DNA from: Actinacidiphila cocklensis
Lineage (GTDB): Bacteria > Actinomycetota > Actinomycetes > Streptomycetales > Streptomycetaceae
Assembly: GCF_907177275.1 (NCBI RefSeq)
Contig: NZ_CAJSLV010000048.1
Location: 375,781-439,780 of the forward strand
Length of the DNA: 64,000 bases
Reading direction: 5' to 3'
The notes beneath the pieces are model-generated. The model saw only the letters and a list, made by a program, of their open reading frames with translations, searched no databases and was not told where the DNA came from. The first letter of the stretch is position 1; every line of letters begins with the position of its first letter. Below are positions 55,383-63,231 of this stretch, piece after piece. The translations under genes and the position numbers were made by a program.

Positions 55383-56702
55383 ATGAGCACAGCAGAGCTG
55401 GGACTGCCGGTGGACGTGCCCTCCACCGCGCTTTTCACCGACCGCTACGAGCTGACCATGCTGCAGGCGGCGCTGCGCAGCGGTGCGGCACAGCGCCGCT
55501 CGGTCTTCGAGGCCTTCACCCGCCGGCTGCCCGAGGGCCGCCGCTACGGCGTCGTGGCCGGCACCGGGCGGGTGCTCGACGCTGTGGAGAACTTCCGCTT
55601 CGACGCGCCCGTCCTGGACTTCCTGCGGCGCGAGCACGTCGTCGACGACGCGACCCTGGAATGGCTGGCCGGCTACCGCTTCAGCGGCGACATCTGGGGC
55701 TACCCCGAGGGCGAGGTCTACTTCCCCGGCTCGCCGATCCTGCGGGTCGAGGGCACCTTCGCCGAGGCGGTCGTGCTGGAGACGGTGGTCCTGTCGATCC
55801 TCAACCACGACTCGGCCATCGCGGCGGCCGCCTCCCGGATGGCGGCGGCCGCCGGCGGCCGCCCGCTGGTGGAGATGGGCGCCCGGCGCACCCACGAACT
55901 GGCGGCGGTCGCCGCGTCCAGGGCCGCGTACGTCGGCGGTTTCCGCACCTCCTCCAACCTCGCGGCCGGCTTCCGCTACGGCATCCCCACCGTCGGCACC
56001 AGCGCGCACGCCTTCACCCTGGTGCACGACACCGAGCGCGACGCCTTCACCGCCCAGGTCGAGTCCCTGGGCCGCGGCACCACCCTGCTGGTCGACACCT
56101 ATGACGTGGCGACCGCGGTGCGGGCCGCCGTCGACATCGCGGGACCCGAGCTGGGCGCGGTCCGCATCGACTCGGGCGACCTGCTGCTGCTCGCCCACCG
56201 GGTGCGCCAGCAGCTGGACGACCTGGGGGCCGAGAAGACCAAGATCGTGGTGACGTCGGACCTGGACGAGTACGCGATCGCGTCGCTTGCCGCGGCGCCG
56301 GTCGACTCCTACGGGGTCGGTACGTCGCTGGTCACCGGCAGCGGGCAGCCGACCTGCGCGATGGTCTACAAGCTGGTCGCCCGCGCGGGCGACGACGGGG
56401 AGCTGGTGCCGGTGGCGAAGAAGTCGGTGGGCGGCAAGACCAGCATCGGCGGCCGCAAGTGGGCCGCCCGGCGGGTGGACGAGGACGGCGTCGCCGAGGC
56501 GGAGGTCATCGGCAGCGGGCCGATCCCCGCCGACCTGGTCGACCAGCAGCTCCTGGTGCCGCTCGTGCGCGGCGGCGAGACCGTCGGCCGCGAGCCCCTG
56601 GAGGCCGCGCGGCTGCGCCACATCGAGGCCCTCGCCGGCCTGCCCCTGTCGGCCACCCAGCTCTCCCGCGGCGAGCCCGTCCTGCCGACGGAGCTGCTGT
56701 AG
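55383..56702 (+). CDS. pncB: Nicotinate phosphoribosyltransferase
   Basis: 439 residues, ATG 55383. The signature segments are FTDRYELTMLQAALRSG, SILNHDSAIAAAAS, MGARRTHE (substrate histidine), VGTSAHAFTLVH and VRIDSGDLLLLA. The enzyme joins nicotinate to PRPP with ATP to give nicotinate mononucleotide, the Preiss-Handler route to NAD. The very short leader and the 21-bp palindrome point to tight repression. It is followed by pncA (112-bp gap), so nicotinamide salvage is complete here. Confidence 0.96.
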   Translation: MSTAELGLPVDVPSTALFTDRYELTMLQAALRSGAAQRRSVFEAFTRRLPEGRRYGVVAGTGRVLDAVENFRFDAPVLDFLRREHVVDDATLEWLAGYRFSGDIWGYPEGEVYFPGSPILRVEGTFAEAVVLETVVLSILNHDSAIAAAASRMAAAAGGRPLVEMGARRTHELAAVAASRAAYVGGFRTSSNLAAGFRYGIPTVGTSAHAFTLVHDTERDAFTAQVESLGRGTTLLVDTYDVATAVRAAVDIAGPELGAVRIDSGDLLLLAHRVRQQLDDLGAEKTKIVVTSDLDEYAIASLAAAPVDSYGVGTSLVTGSGQPTCAMVYKLVARAGDDGELVPVAKKSVGGKTSIGGRKWAARRVDEDGVAEAEVIGSGPIPADLVDQQLLVPLVRGGETVGREPLEAARLRHIEALAGLPLSATQLSRGEPVLPTELL

Positions 56703-56814
56703 CCGCGGGTGCGCCCCGGCATCCGCGAAGGTGCGGGGCTTCCCGGGCCGCGGGAGAATCCCTACGCTCGGGCCGTATCCGCACATCCCCTGGAACATCC
56801 CCTGGAAGGGCAAA

Positions 56815-57390
56815 ATGCACCGCGCACTGATCGTCGTCGACGTGCAGAACGACTTCTGCGAGGGAGGCAGCCTCGCGGTTGCCGGAGGGGCGGACGTGGC
56901 CGCCGCGGTCACCGACCTGATCGGGGAGGCGGCCGGCAGCTACCGGCACGTGGTGGCCACCCGCGACCACCACATCGACCCGGGGGACCACTTCTCCGCG
57001 GACCCGGACTTCGTCACCTCCTGGCCCGTGCACTGCGTGGCGGGGACCGAGGGCGTCGGGTTCCACCCGAACTTCGCCCCCGCGGTGGCCTCAGGCGCGG
57101 TGGACGCGGTCTTCGACAAGGGCGCCTACGCGGCGGCGTACAGCGGCTTCGAGGGCCGGGACGAGAACGGCTCGGGCCTCGCGGACTGGCTGCGGCAGCG
57201 CGGCGTCGCCGAGGTGGACGTGGTGGGCATCGCCACCGACCACTGCGTCCGCGCCACGGCCCTGGACGCGGCCAGGGAGGGCTTCACGACCCGCGTCCTG
57301 CTCGCCCTGACCGCGGGGGTCTCCGCGCCGACCACCGAGCGCGCGCTCGGCGAGATGCGGGCCGCGGGCGTCGAGCTCATCGAGGGCTAG
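56815..57390 (+). CDS. pncA: Nicotinamidase (isochorismatase family)
   Basis: 191 residues, ATG 56815 with GGAAGGG upstream. The catalytic triad is visible: Asp in LIVVDVQNDF, the lysine in VFDKGAY, and the cysteine in GIATDHCVRATALDA. The metal-site DHHIDPGDHF matches PncA. It converts nicotinamide to nicotinate for PncB. Its stop at 57390 is only 20 bp from the IS element; before the insertion it was convergent with the small gene now at 59088. Confidence 0.95.
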   Translation: MHRALIVVDVQNDFCEGGSLAVAGGADVAAAVTDLIGEAAGSYRHVVATRDHHIDPGDHFSADPDFVTSWPVHCVAGTEGVGFHPNFAPAVASGAVDAVFDKGAYAAAYSGFEGRDENGSGLADWLRQRGVAEVDVVGIATDHCVRATALDAAREGFTTRVLLALTAGVSAPTTERALGEMRAAGVELIEG

Positions 57391-57409
57391 GGCGGCAGGC
57401 CGCAGGCGC

Positions 57410-57479
57410 TAGGGCCTGTCCGGCGGATCTTGTGACTTGCGGATAGTCGGCTCGTTGTGGCCGGTGTGGGGCGAGGTGA
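57410..57479 (+). repeat. Left terminal inverted repeat of the IS unit
   Basis: Begins TAGGGCCTGTCCGGCGGATC and pairs with 59021-59090. It includes the GTG start of the first transposase frame at 57457, so the repeat extends into coding sequence. Confidence 0.85.
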
Positions 57480-58346
57480 TCTGACGAATACTGAGTGGGG
57501 TCGGCTGGAGCCGCACTTGCCGGCGATCGGGCAGCGTGGCGGCCGGTGGAGCGACCACCGCAGGGTAATCAACGGGGTCTTGTTCCGTGTGCGCACGGGC
57601 ATACCGTGGCGGGATCTTCCCGAGCGTTTCGGCAGTTGGAAGACCGTCTATGAGCGGCACCGCCGTTGGTCGGCGGACGGCACGTGGGACCGAGTCCTGC
57701 GTGCCGTCCAGGCCGACGCGGACCTCGCGGGCCGGATCGACTGGAGCATGGTCAGCGTCGACTCGACGTCCTGCCGTGCCCACCAGCACGCGGCCGGAGC
57801 CCGGAAGGGCAAGCCGCGTATACCGGAAAAAGGGCGACGCCCCGGCACCACCGCCCCGACGAGGCGCTCGGACGGTCCCGGGGCGGTCTGACCAGCAAAA
57901 TCCACCTCGCAGGTGAAGGCGGATGCCACCCCATGGCCTTCCTGCTCACGCCTGGCGAGTGGGGCGACGCCCCACAGATGATCGCGGTCCTCGAACGCGT
58001 CCGCGTTCCCCGTCCGCAGGGCGGCCGACCGCGCGAACGTCCCGATCACGTCAGCGCCGACAAGGCATACAGCTCACGCCGCAACCGCCGTTACCTGCGA
58101 AGACGCCACATCAAGCACACCATCCCTGAACCGAAGAACCAGCGGGCCAGCCGCAAGAGACGCGGCAGCAACGGCGGCCGGCCCACTGACTTCGACAAGG
58201 AGGTCTACAAGCGCCGCAACGAAGTCGAGCGGACCATCAACCGGCTCAAGAACTCCCGAGCCGTGGCAACCCGCTACGACAAACGGGCCTATGTCTTCCA
58301 CGGCACCGTCACCACCGCAGCGATCCGCCTATGGCTTCGACCGTGA
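57457..58346 (+). CDS. IS5-family transposase in two frames (probable programmed -1 shift)
   Basis: The first frame (57457-57891, 144 residues) has the DUF4096-like N-terminus (LTNTEWGRLEPHLP, RTGIPWRDLPERFG) and the first catalytic Asp in SVDSTSCRAHQHAAG. The second frame, one base back, continues from about 57815 with RSRGGLTSKIHLAGEG, the second Asp in SADKAYSS, and the Glu in RRNEVERTINRLKN, and ends at 58346. The shift falls at a GAAAAAGGG run (57826-57834). Programmed shifting is normal in this IS group, so it may be active, not a pseudogene. A real frameshift mutation cannot be excluded. Confidence 0.85.
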
Positions 58347-58365
58347 TCCGCCAGACCAGGCCCTT
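58345..58365 (+). repeat. Internal right-end-like IS repeat
   Basis: GATCCGCCAGACCAGGCCCT directly after the transposase stop matches the complement of the left end except for one substitution and one inserted C. It is the expected right end of a simple 0.95-kb IS copy. Confidence 0.7.
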
Positions 58366-58378
58366 GTAACATCAGGCC

Positions 58379-58981
58379 ATGGACGACGACCCGTCTCGTG
58401 CGGAACGGACAATAGCCGCCTGGATGCGCATTGAGGAGTGGCTGCGGGTGCGTGCGCCGCGGTCGTACGCGATGCTGCCCGGTCCCGCCGAGCCGTCCGA
58501 GATCGCGGCGGCGGAGGCCGCCCTCGGAAAACTGCCGCAGGAGTTGATGGCGTTGTGGTCTCTCCGGGCCGGAGGCAGCGGCAGCGGTCCTGAACGCCTG
58601 GAGATCCTCAGGGGCTATGACGTGTTCCCTCCGATGGATTCGGTCCGGTGTCATTTCATCGCGCTGTCGCCCATCCTCGAAGTCGAGGAGATGGGTCCGC
58701 GTCCGTGGGTTCCCGCGTGTGCGACGGCAACGGATGAGCCCGCTCTGTGGAACTTCATCGATGTTCCGACCGGTCAGCTGGGGTGGAATGTCCATGCTGG
58801 CGAGTTCACCGAGCCGGAGGAATCGGGCGACACGTTCGCCGAGTGGATCGAGAGTGTGGCCGACCAGCTCCACGGAGGGCAGGCCTGGGGCATCCGGCTG
58901 CCCGGGGTCGCTAACGGCTGGCTGTCCTGGGAGGACATTCGAGACCAGAACCGGATTCCATCGAGCTGGGAGCCAGTCTGA
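58379..58981 (+). CDS. SUKH (SMI1/KNR4) domain protein inside the IS unit
   Basis: 200 residues, ATG 58379 with CAGG upstream. It has the SUKH layout: an initial helix (EEWLRVRAPRSYAMLPGPA) with EIAAAEAALGKLPQELMALW, then LRAGG, a beta-rich middle with IDVPTGQLGWNVHAG, and a final GDTFAEWIESVADQL. SUKH proteins are best known as immunity proteins in contact-dependent toxin systems, but no toxin is near. The gene lies between the transposase and an inverted copy of the IS left end, so it may be mobile cargo. Its codon use is somewhat less GC-extreme than the core genes. Confidence 0.85.
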   Translation: MDDDPSRAERTIAAWMRIEEWLRVRAPRSYAMLPGPAEPSEIAAAEAALGKLPQELMALWSLRAGGSGSGPERLEILRGYDVFPPMDSVRCHFIALSPILEVEEMGPRPWVPACATATDEPALWNFIDVPTGQLGWNVHAGEFTEPEESGDTFAEWIESVADQLHGGQAWGIRLPGVANGWLSWEDIRDQNRIPSSWEPV

Positions 58982-59020
58982 CCCGACGGCCCCGATCCGG
59001 CGGATCATGGTTTTCGACAG

Positions 59021-59090
59021 TCACCCCGCCCCACACCGGACACAACGAGCCGACCAGACGCCACCCACAAGATCCGCCGGACAGGACCTA
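59021..59090 (-). repeat. Right outer inverted repeat of the IS unit
   Basis: The complement begins TAGGTCCTGTCCGGCGGATC and matches the left end over about 61 of 70 bases, including part of the transposase start region. It is therefore an inverted copy of the left end, not a typical right end. Another core copy TCCGGCGGATC is at 58996-59006. Confidence 0.85.
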
Positions 59091-59390
59091 GACCCGGTTC
59101 AGGGTCGAGATGGGGTGCCAGGGGTCCGAGGACCTGGCGTGGTAGTCGCGCCAGATGAGGCCGTCCGGGTGATGCAGCACCGCGGTGATCTCGTCCGGGG
59201 TGGGCGGCTCGGCGTTGCCGGTCAGGCGGGTGCCGCGGAAGCCCAGGTTGCTGAGCCGGGTCAGCGCCCGCTGCCGGTTCAGGGCGTGCACCACGACCCG
59301 TACCGTGTGTGCCGGGTCGGCAGGGTGCGACAGCGCGAGGGCCACCACGACCGTTCCGCTCGGCAGCTTGGTGAAGCCTCCGACCGCCAT
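59088..59390 (-). CDS. Small conserved-looking protein of unknown function
   Basis: About 100 residues from ATG 59390 (GTG 59423 is an alternative). It has an alpha-beta pattern: FTKLPSGTVVVALALSHPAD, HTVRVVVHALNRQRAL, then TPDEITAVLHHPDGLIWRDY. I do not recognise the family. Its TAG stop overlaps the TA flank of the IS unit. The sequence reconstructed without the IS keeps the same TAG, so the insertion did not truncate it; pncA and this gene were convergent neighbours about 20 bp apart. Confidence 0.7.
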   Translation of the reverse strand: MAVGGFTKLPSGTVVVALALSHPADPAHTVRVVVHALNRQRALTRLSNLGFRGTRLTGNAEPPTPDEITAVLHHPDGLIWRDYHARSSDPWHPISTLNRV

Positions 59391-59475
59391 GGTCACATCA
59401 TCCGCGGTCCGGCCGCCGCCCACCAGCAGGCGACGGCCGAACGCAGCATTACCGCAGGTCGTACCGCAGATTACG

Positions 59476-61893
59476 TCAGCGGTGCGAGGGGCCGACCTGG
59501 ACCGTCATCGTGCTGCCGTCCAGCGGCTCCGCCACGATGGTGATCCGGGTGTTGGTGTCGGGCACCTGCACGCTGCCGTACGGGTTGCTGTCGTACCAGT
59601 AGGTGCCGGAGTGGTCGTCGAAGACCGGCGAGCCGAGCTTCGCGCCGACCGTGGCGGCGACCCCGTTGCTGTGCAGGGTGAAGCCCTGCGTCGGGTACCA
59701 GCTGAAGGTCGAGTCGTAGGCCTGGATGCGGTTGCGCATCACCGAGCCGTTCGACCACTTCTCCGGCTTGGCGTGGGCGTCCACCGGCAGGATCTCACCG
59801 GCACCCGGGTGCACACCGACGTTGTTGTCGGCCTGCGAGGTGTCCCAGAGCCACACGAGCAGTCCGTTCTGGTAGGCGAAGTGCTCGACCTGCTTGGGCT
59901 TGCTGTTGAGCCAGCCGAAGTTGTACGGGCCGGTCTTCAGCGTCTGGTCGAAGCTGACGTACTGCCGGTTCTCCGCGATGTAGAACTCGGGGTAGTCGTT
60001 GGTGAACGACGCGCCGATCCGGGTGAAGCCCTTGGCCGTCCACCCGTTGTCGTCGGTCTCCGCACCGTCGGTGACCACTGCGGCGCCGTCGGCGGTCACG
60101 GTGATCGCGTCGCCGGTGAAGCCCTTCTGGGCCACGCCGCCGTCGGTGAGGTAGCGGAAGCGCAGCTGGATCTGCTTGCCCGCGTAGGCGTCGAGCGGGA
60201 AGGCCAGGTCCTCGTACGCACCGCTGGTGCCGGTCAGCGCCGGGGCGTCGCCGCCGTCCCTGGGCAGCGACTTGCCGTTCGCGGTGCCGTCCAGCGCGGT
60301 CCAGCTGGCGCCGCCGTCCGCGGAGACCTCGGTGTAGAGGTAGTCGTAGTTCTCCTCGATGTCCCACCACCCCTTGAGGGTGAGCGACGCCGACGACTTG
60401 CCCGTGAGGTCCACCGAGCGCGTCAGGGTGTTGGACAGGTTGTCACCGCTGCCCGACCACCACTGCTTGCTGCCCTCGGCGGGCGCGGTGATCGTCGTGG
60501 TGACGGACTTGTCCGGCAGCGTGACGATCAGCGCCTGCTTGTCCTTGGTGTTGTACTCGGCCACGCCCAGCTTGGTGGTGGAGCGCGTCGCGGCCTTGGC
60601 CGTGCCGTAGTTGAGCCAGCCCAGCTGCAGCTTGTCCCAGGCGTTCATGTCGTCGGGGCGGTCACCGATGGCGTTCTTGCCGGTGCCCATCCACGAACCG
60701 GACGACATCAGCGTCCAGAAGGCGGTGTTGTTCTCGCCGATGTACGTGGTGTCGTACTCGTCGGGCAGGCCGAGGTCGTGGCCGTACTCGTGCGCGAAGA
60801 CGCCGAGGCCGCCGTTCTCCGGCTGGAGGGTGTAGTCGCCGACCCAGATGCCGGTGGTTCCGATCTGGGTGCCGCCGGCCTTGTTGTCGGCCGGTCCGGT
60901 ACGGCCCGCGTCGGTGCCGTAGGCGTACCAGCGGTGCGCCCACAGCGCGTCGGTGGCCTGCACGCCGCCGCCGGCCGACTCGTCCTCGCCCGCGTGGACG
61001 ATCTGGAAGTGGTCGATGTAGCCGTCGGGCTCGTTGAAGTTGCCGTCGCCGTCGAAGTCGTAGCGGTCCCACTGGTCGTACTGCGCCAGGTCCGCCTTGA
61101 CCTGGGCGTCGGTGCGGCCCTGCGCCTTCTGGTCGGCGACATAGGCCGTGGTGGCGTCGCGGATCAGGTCCCAGGCGCTGGCGCAGATGGTGCTGCCGCA
61201 GTAGTTCGCGCCGTAACGGGCCTCGTTCCAGGGCACCTTGACCCAGGCGGAGACCTCGCCGTCGACCGAGTAACGGCCCGAGGACTGCTTCTCGTAGTAG
61301 GTGGCCAGCGAGTCCTGGCCCGCCGTGTGCGAGAAGTAGAGGTCCTTGAAGTGCTGCTGGTTGTAGTCGGCCTGCCAGGCGGTGCTGTTGTCACTGGCCG
61401 GGTCCGGCTGGGCGATCGTGTTGTGCGCCGGGCCTGCCGTGCCGCCGTACTTGGTCACCGGGGCCTCGGGGCCGTCCGGGCCGTCCGGGTCGTACGTGGT
61501 GGTGGTGTCCACCTGGTCGCCGAACTCGGCGAGGATGGTGAAGATCTTGTCGGTCTTCTCCCGGCCCAGCTCGACGTACTTGCTCTTCTTGCCCTTGCCC
61601 GAACCCAGCTGGACGACCTTGGAGGCGCCGATCTGCTGGACGGTCGCCTGCCCGGCGACCACCTGCTGCAGGGCAGCGGAGCGCTCCGCCTCCTGCTGCT
61701 TGCTGAACGGGCCCGGCAGGTCGTGCGCCTGGCTCTCCGCCGGGTCGTGGGCGGTGGCCGCGGGCACGGTGCCGGGCGCGCGGTCCGGCGTCGCCGCGTA
61801 CGCGCCCGCCGCGGTGGCGGTCGGAAGCACGCCCAGGACGGCGACTGCCAGGGCCAGGGCGGCGGGTTGGGTGATCCTCCGCTGATGTTTCAA
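59476..61893 (-). CDS. Secreted M6 metalloprotease, immune inhibitor A-like
   Basis: 805 residues from TTG 61893, chosen because GGGAGG lies ten bases before; ATG 61929 lacks a ribosome site. Signal peptide 1 to about 33 (PAALALAVAVLGVLPTATAA). The propeptide and catalytic domain contain DFDGDGNFNEPDGY (a calcium-type loop, about 279-291) and zinc-site HEYGH (368-372) in VFAHEYGHDLGLPDEY, then WTLMSSGSW. The C-terminal half has beta-sandwich domains (SVDLTGKSSASLTLKGWWDI and GAYEDLAFPLDAYAGKQ) as in InhA. It is larger than the two at 6.8-9.4 kb and not a close copy. It digests protein outside the cell. Confidence 0.93.
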   Translation of the reverse strand: MKHQRRITQPAALALAVAVLGVLPTATAAGAYAATPDRAPGTVPAATAHDPAESQAHDLPGPFSKQQEAERSAALQQVVAGQATVQQIGASKVVQLGSGKGKKSKYVELGREKTDKIFTILAEFGDQVDTTTTYDPDGPDGPEAPVTKYGGTAGPAHNTIAQPDPASDNSTAWQADYNQQHFKDLYFSHTAGQDSLATYYEKQSSGRYSVDGEVSAWVKVPWNEARYGANYCGSTICASAWDLIRDATTAYVADQKAQGRTDAQVKADLAQYDQWDRYDFDGDGNFNEPDGYIDHFQIVHAGEDESAGGGVQATDALWAHRWYAYGTDAGRTGPADNKAGGTQIGTTGIWVGDYTLQPENGGLGVFAHEYGHDLGLPDEYDTTYIGENNTAFWTLMSSGSWMGTGKNAIGDRPDDMNAWDKLQLGWLNYGTAKAATRSTTKLGVAEYNTKDKQALIVTLPDKSVTTTITAPAEGSKQWWSGSGDNLSNTLTRSVDLTGKSSASLTLKGWWDIEENYDYLYTEVSADGGASWTALDGTANGKSLPRDGGDAPALTGTSGAYEDLAFPLDAYAGKQIQLRFRYLTDGGVAQKGFTGDAITVTADGAAVVTDGAETDDNGWTAKGFTRIGASFTNDYPEFYIAENRQYVSFDQTLKTGPYNFGWLNSKPKQVEHFAYQNGLLVWLWDTSQADNNVGVHPGAGEILPVDAHAKPEKWSNGSVMRNRIQAYDSTFSWYPTQGFTLHSNGVAATVGAKLGSPVFDDHSGTYWYDSNPYGSVQVPDTNTRITIVAEPLDGSTMTVQVGPSHR

Positions 61894-62204
61894 GATTACT
61901 TGACCTCCCCTTGGGAAAGGCCATTGCATCGGAGTGGCCGGGGAAAAAACAGACCTTGACTTGGGCATGGCAGGACAGTACGTTTACCGGTTTTACGACT
62001 CCGCTGACCGGACATCAGACTCCGTACGCGCCAGGGCGGTACGGTCACGCAGAGGCAACCGGACGCGCGTGCGACCCCGTGCGCCCCCTCGTGCACCGCA
62101 CCGCGGGTTAGGTGATGCTTACCAAGCGTTCGCCCCGGGCATGCCGAACAGGAGCCACCCGTCAGCGTGCCCCCGCTTCGACGTACCCGAGGACGGTTCC
62201 CCCG
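61894..62204. other. Divergent upstream gap, no gene seen
   Basis: 311 bp between the M6 protease and a small membrane protein gene. It is AT-richer around 61955-61995 (TTGACTTGGGCATGGCAGGA near 61953), compatible with a promoter, but no operator was recognised. Open frames through it look non-coding. Confidence 0.45.
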
Positions 62205-62495
62205 ATGCCACGTCCGACGACCCCGCAACTTGCCTACGGTTCCCTGACCGTTGTCCTGTTCACCCTCGCCACCCTGCTGCTGGCCGACGTACGGTCCGGC
62301 GCCGCGGTCGTCGCCGTGGCCGCCGGCGGTCTGCTGCTCGGGCTGCTCGTCGCGGTGTGCCTGACCGCGCCGGCGGCAGCACGCCGCCGCGCCTCGCTCG
62401 GCCCGGCCCCGCTTCCCCCGGCGGCGGTCCCGGTCCCGCGCTCCCGCGTCGCCGGCGGCGCGACCAGGGAGCGTGAGCGCTCGCTCCGGCGCTGA
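62205..62495 (+). CDS. Small two-helix membrane protein
   Basis: 96 residues from ATG 62205 (MPRPTTPQLAYGSL); GAGGAC about 13 bases before is a weak ribosome site. Two hydrophobic helices (LTVVLFTLATLLLADV and VVAVAAGGLLLGLLVAVCLT) are followed by an Ala/Pro/Arg-rich cytoplasmic tail. Length and plan are like small envelope proteins kept beside RDD genes, but I do not recognise a family. The frame from 62112 is possible but has little support. Confidence 0.65.
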   Translation: MPRPTTPQLAYGSLTVVLFTLATLLLADVRSGAAVVAVAAGGLLLGLLVAVCLTAPAAARRRASLGPAPLPPAAVPVPRSRVAGGATRERERSLRR

Positions 62496-62512
62496 ACCCC
62501 TGGTGCGGGCCA

Positions 62513-63097
62513 TCAGACGGCGGTCACGACTACGGTCTTGGCCGCCTTCTCGTGCAGCCCCTGCTTGTACGGCTTGTCGAACAGCACGGTGATCCCGATG
62601 ATCAGGAACCAGAAGCAGCTGCAGCAGAAGGCCGGAAGCCACAGGATCGCGGCGCGGGCCGCGGCGGAGTTCTGCGGCGGCACGCTGCCGTCGGACAGCA
62701 TCGCCGCCCGCAGGCCCATCAGCTTCTTGCCGACCGTCCGGCCGTCGGCCTTGGTCATGTACCACTCGTAGAGGAAGCCGAGCCCGGCGGTGAACACCCC
62801 GCCGATGGCCGACCGGCCGTAGCTGAAGTCGTTGCCCTGCACACCGCCGGCCGCCCAGTCCAGCAGGCCCGCCGGGACCAGCACGATGATCAGGTCGATG
62901 ATCCGGGCCAGCACCCTCCTGCCCGGGGCGGCCAGCGGGGGCATGCCGGCCATCGGGTCCTGGCCGCCGCCGCCGAAGCCGTGGCCCGGGTCGTATGGAC
63001 TCCCCCCGCCCGGCGGCGGACTCCCGTACGGATTCCCGCCGCCCGGGGGCGGGCTCCCGTACGGGTTCCCCGGGGGCGGCGTCTGATCACTGGTCAT
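62513..63097 (-). CDS. RDD-family membrane protein with Pro/Gly-rich N-terminus
   Basis: 194 residues from ATG 63097. Residues 1-55 are tandem PPPGGGNPYGSP-like units, probably disordered. The RDD domain follows with its Arg-Asp-Asp-type first helix (APGRRVLARIIDLIIVLVPA), GGVFTAGLGFLYEWYMTKADGRTVGKKLMGLR and a final LWLPAFCCSCFWFLIIGITVLF with DKPYKQGLHEKAAKTVVV. RDD proteins are polytopic and mostly of unknown function; some exchange ions. It neighbours a second RDD gene on the same strand. Confidence 0.9.
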   Translation of the reverse strand: MTSDQTPPPGNPYGSPPPGGGNPYGSPPPGGGSPYDPGHGFGGGGQDPMAGMPPLAAPGRRVLARIIDLIIVLVPAGLLDWAAGGVQGNDFSYGRSAIGGVFTAGLGFLYEWYMTKADGRTVGKKLMGLRAAMLSDGSVPPQNSAAARAAILWLPAFCCSCFWFLIIGITVLFDKPYKQGLHEKAAKTVVVTAV

Positions 63098-63231
63098 ACA
63101 CCGAGTCAATCCCGGCAACGCGCCACCCGCCCGCTGCCAAGATCCATCCGGGCGACCCGGCCCCCTGGTACGCGGGGTGAGCGTCTTTCAGGAGCGCGGG
63201 GAGGGCCGGCAGGTGGGACCAGCGGGAAGGG

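Larger units (their letters stand above)
57412..59088 (+). mobile_element. IS5-type element or composite unit carrying a SUKH gene
   Basis: A 1,677-bp unit flanked by a TA (within CTAG) at 57410-57411 and 59089-59090. Its outer ends are long imperfect inverted repeats: about 61 of 70 bases match between 57410-57479 and the complement of 59021-59090, including CCTGTCCGGCGGATCTTGTG. Inside are a two-frame IS5-type transposase (57457-58346), then a right-end-like sequence GATCCGCCAGACCAGGCCCT just after it (58345-58364), then a SUKH-domain gene (58379-58981). The simple IS would end near 58364; the further 0.7 kb ends with an inverted copy of the left end. It inserted between pncA and the small convergent gene. 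Confidence 0.85.

Noticed and set aside
59185..61959. 924-codon forward frame opposite the third M6 protease
   Set aside because: Low-complexity Val/Arg/Gly translation; the reverse frame has the HEYGH zinc site.
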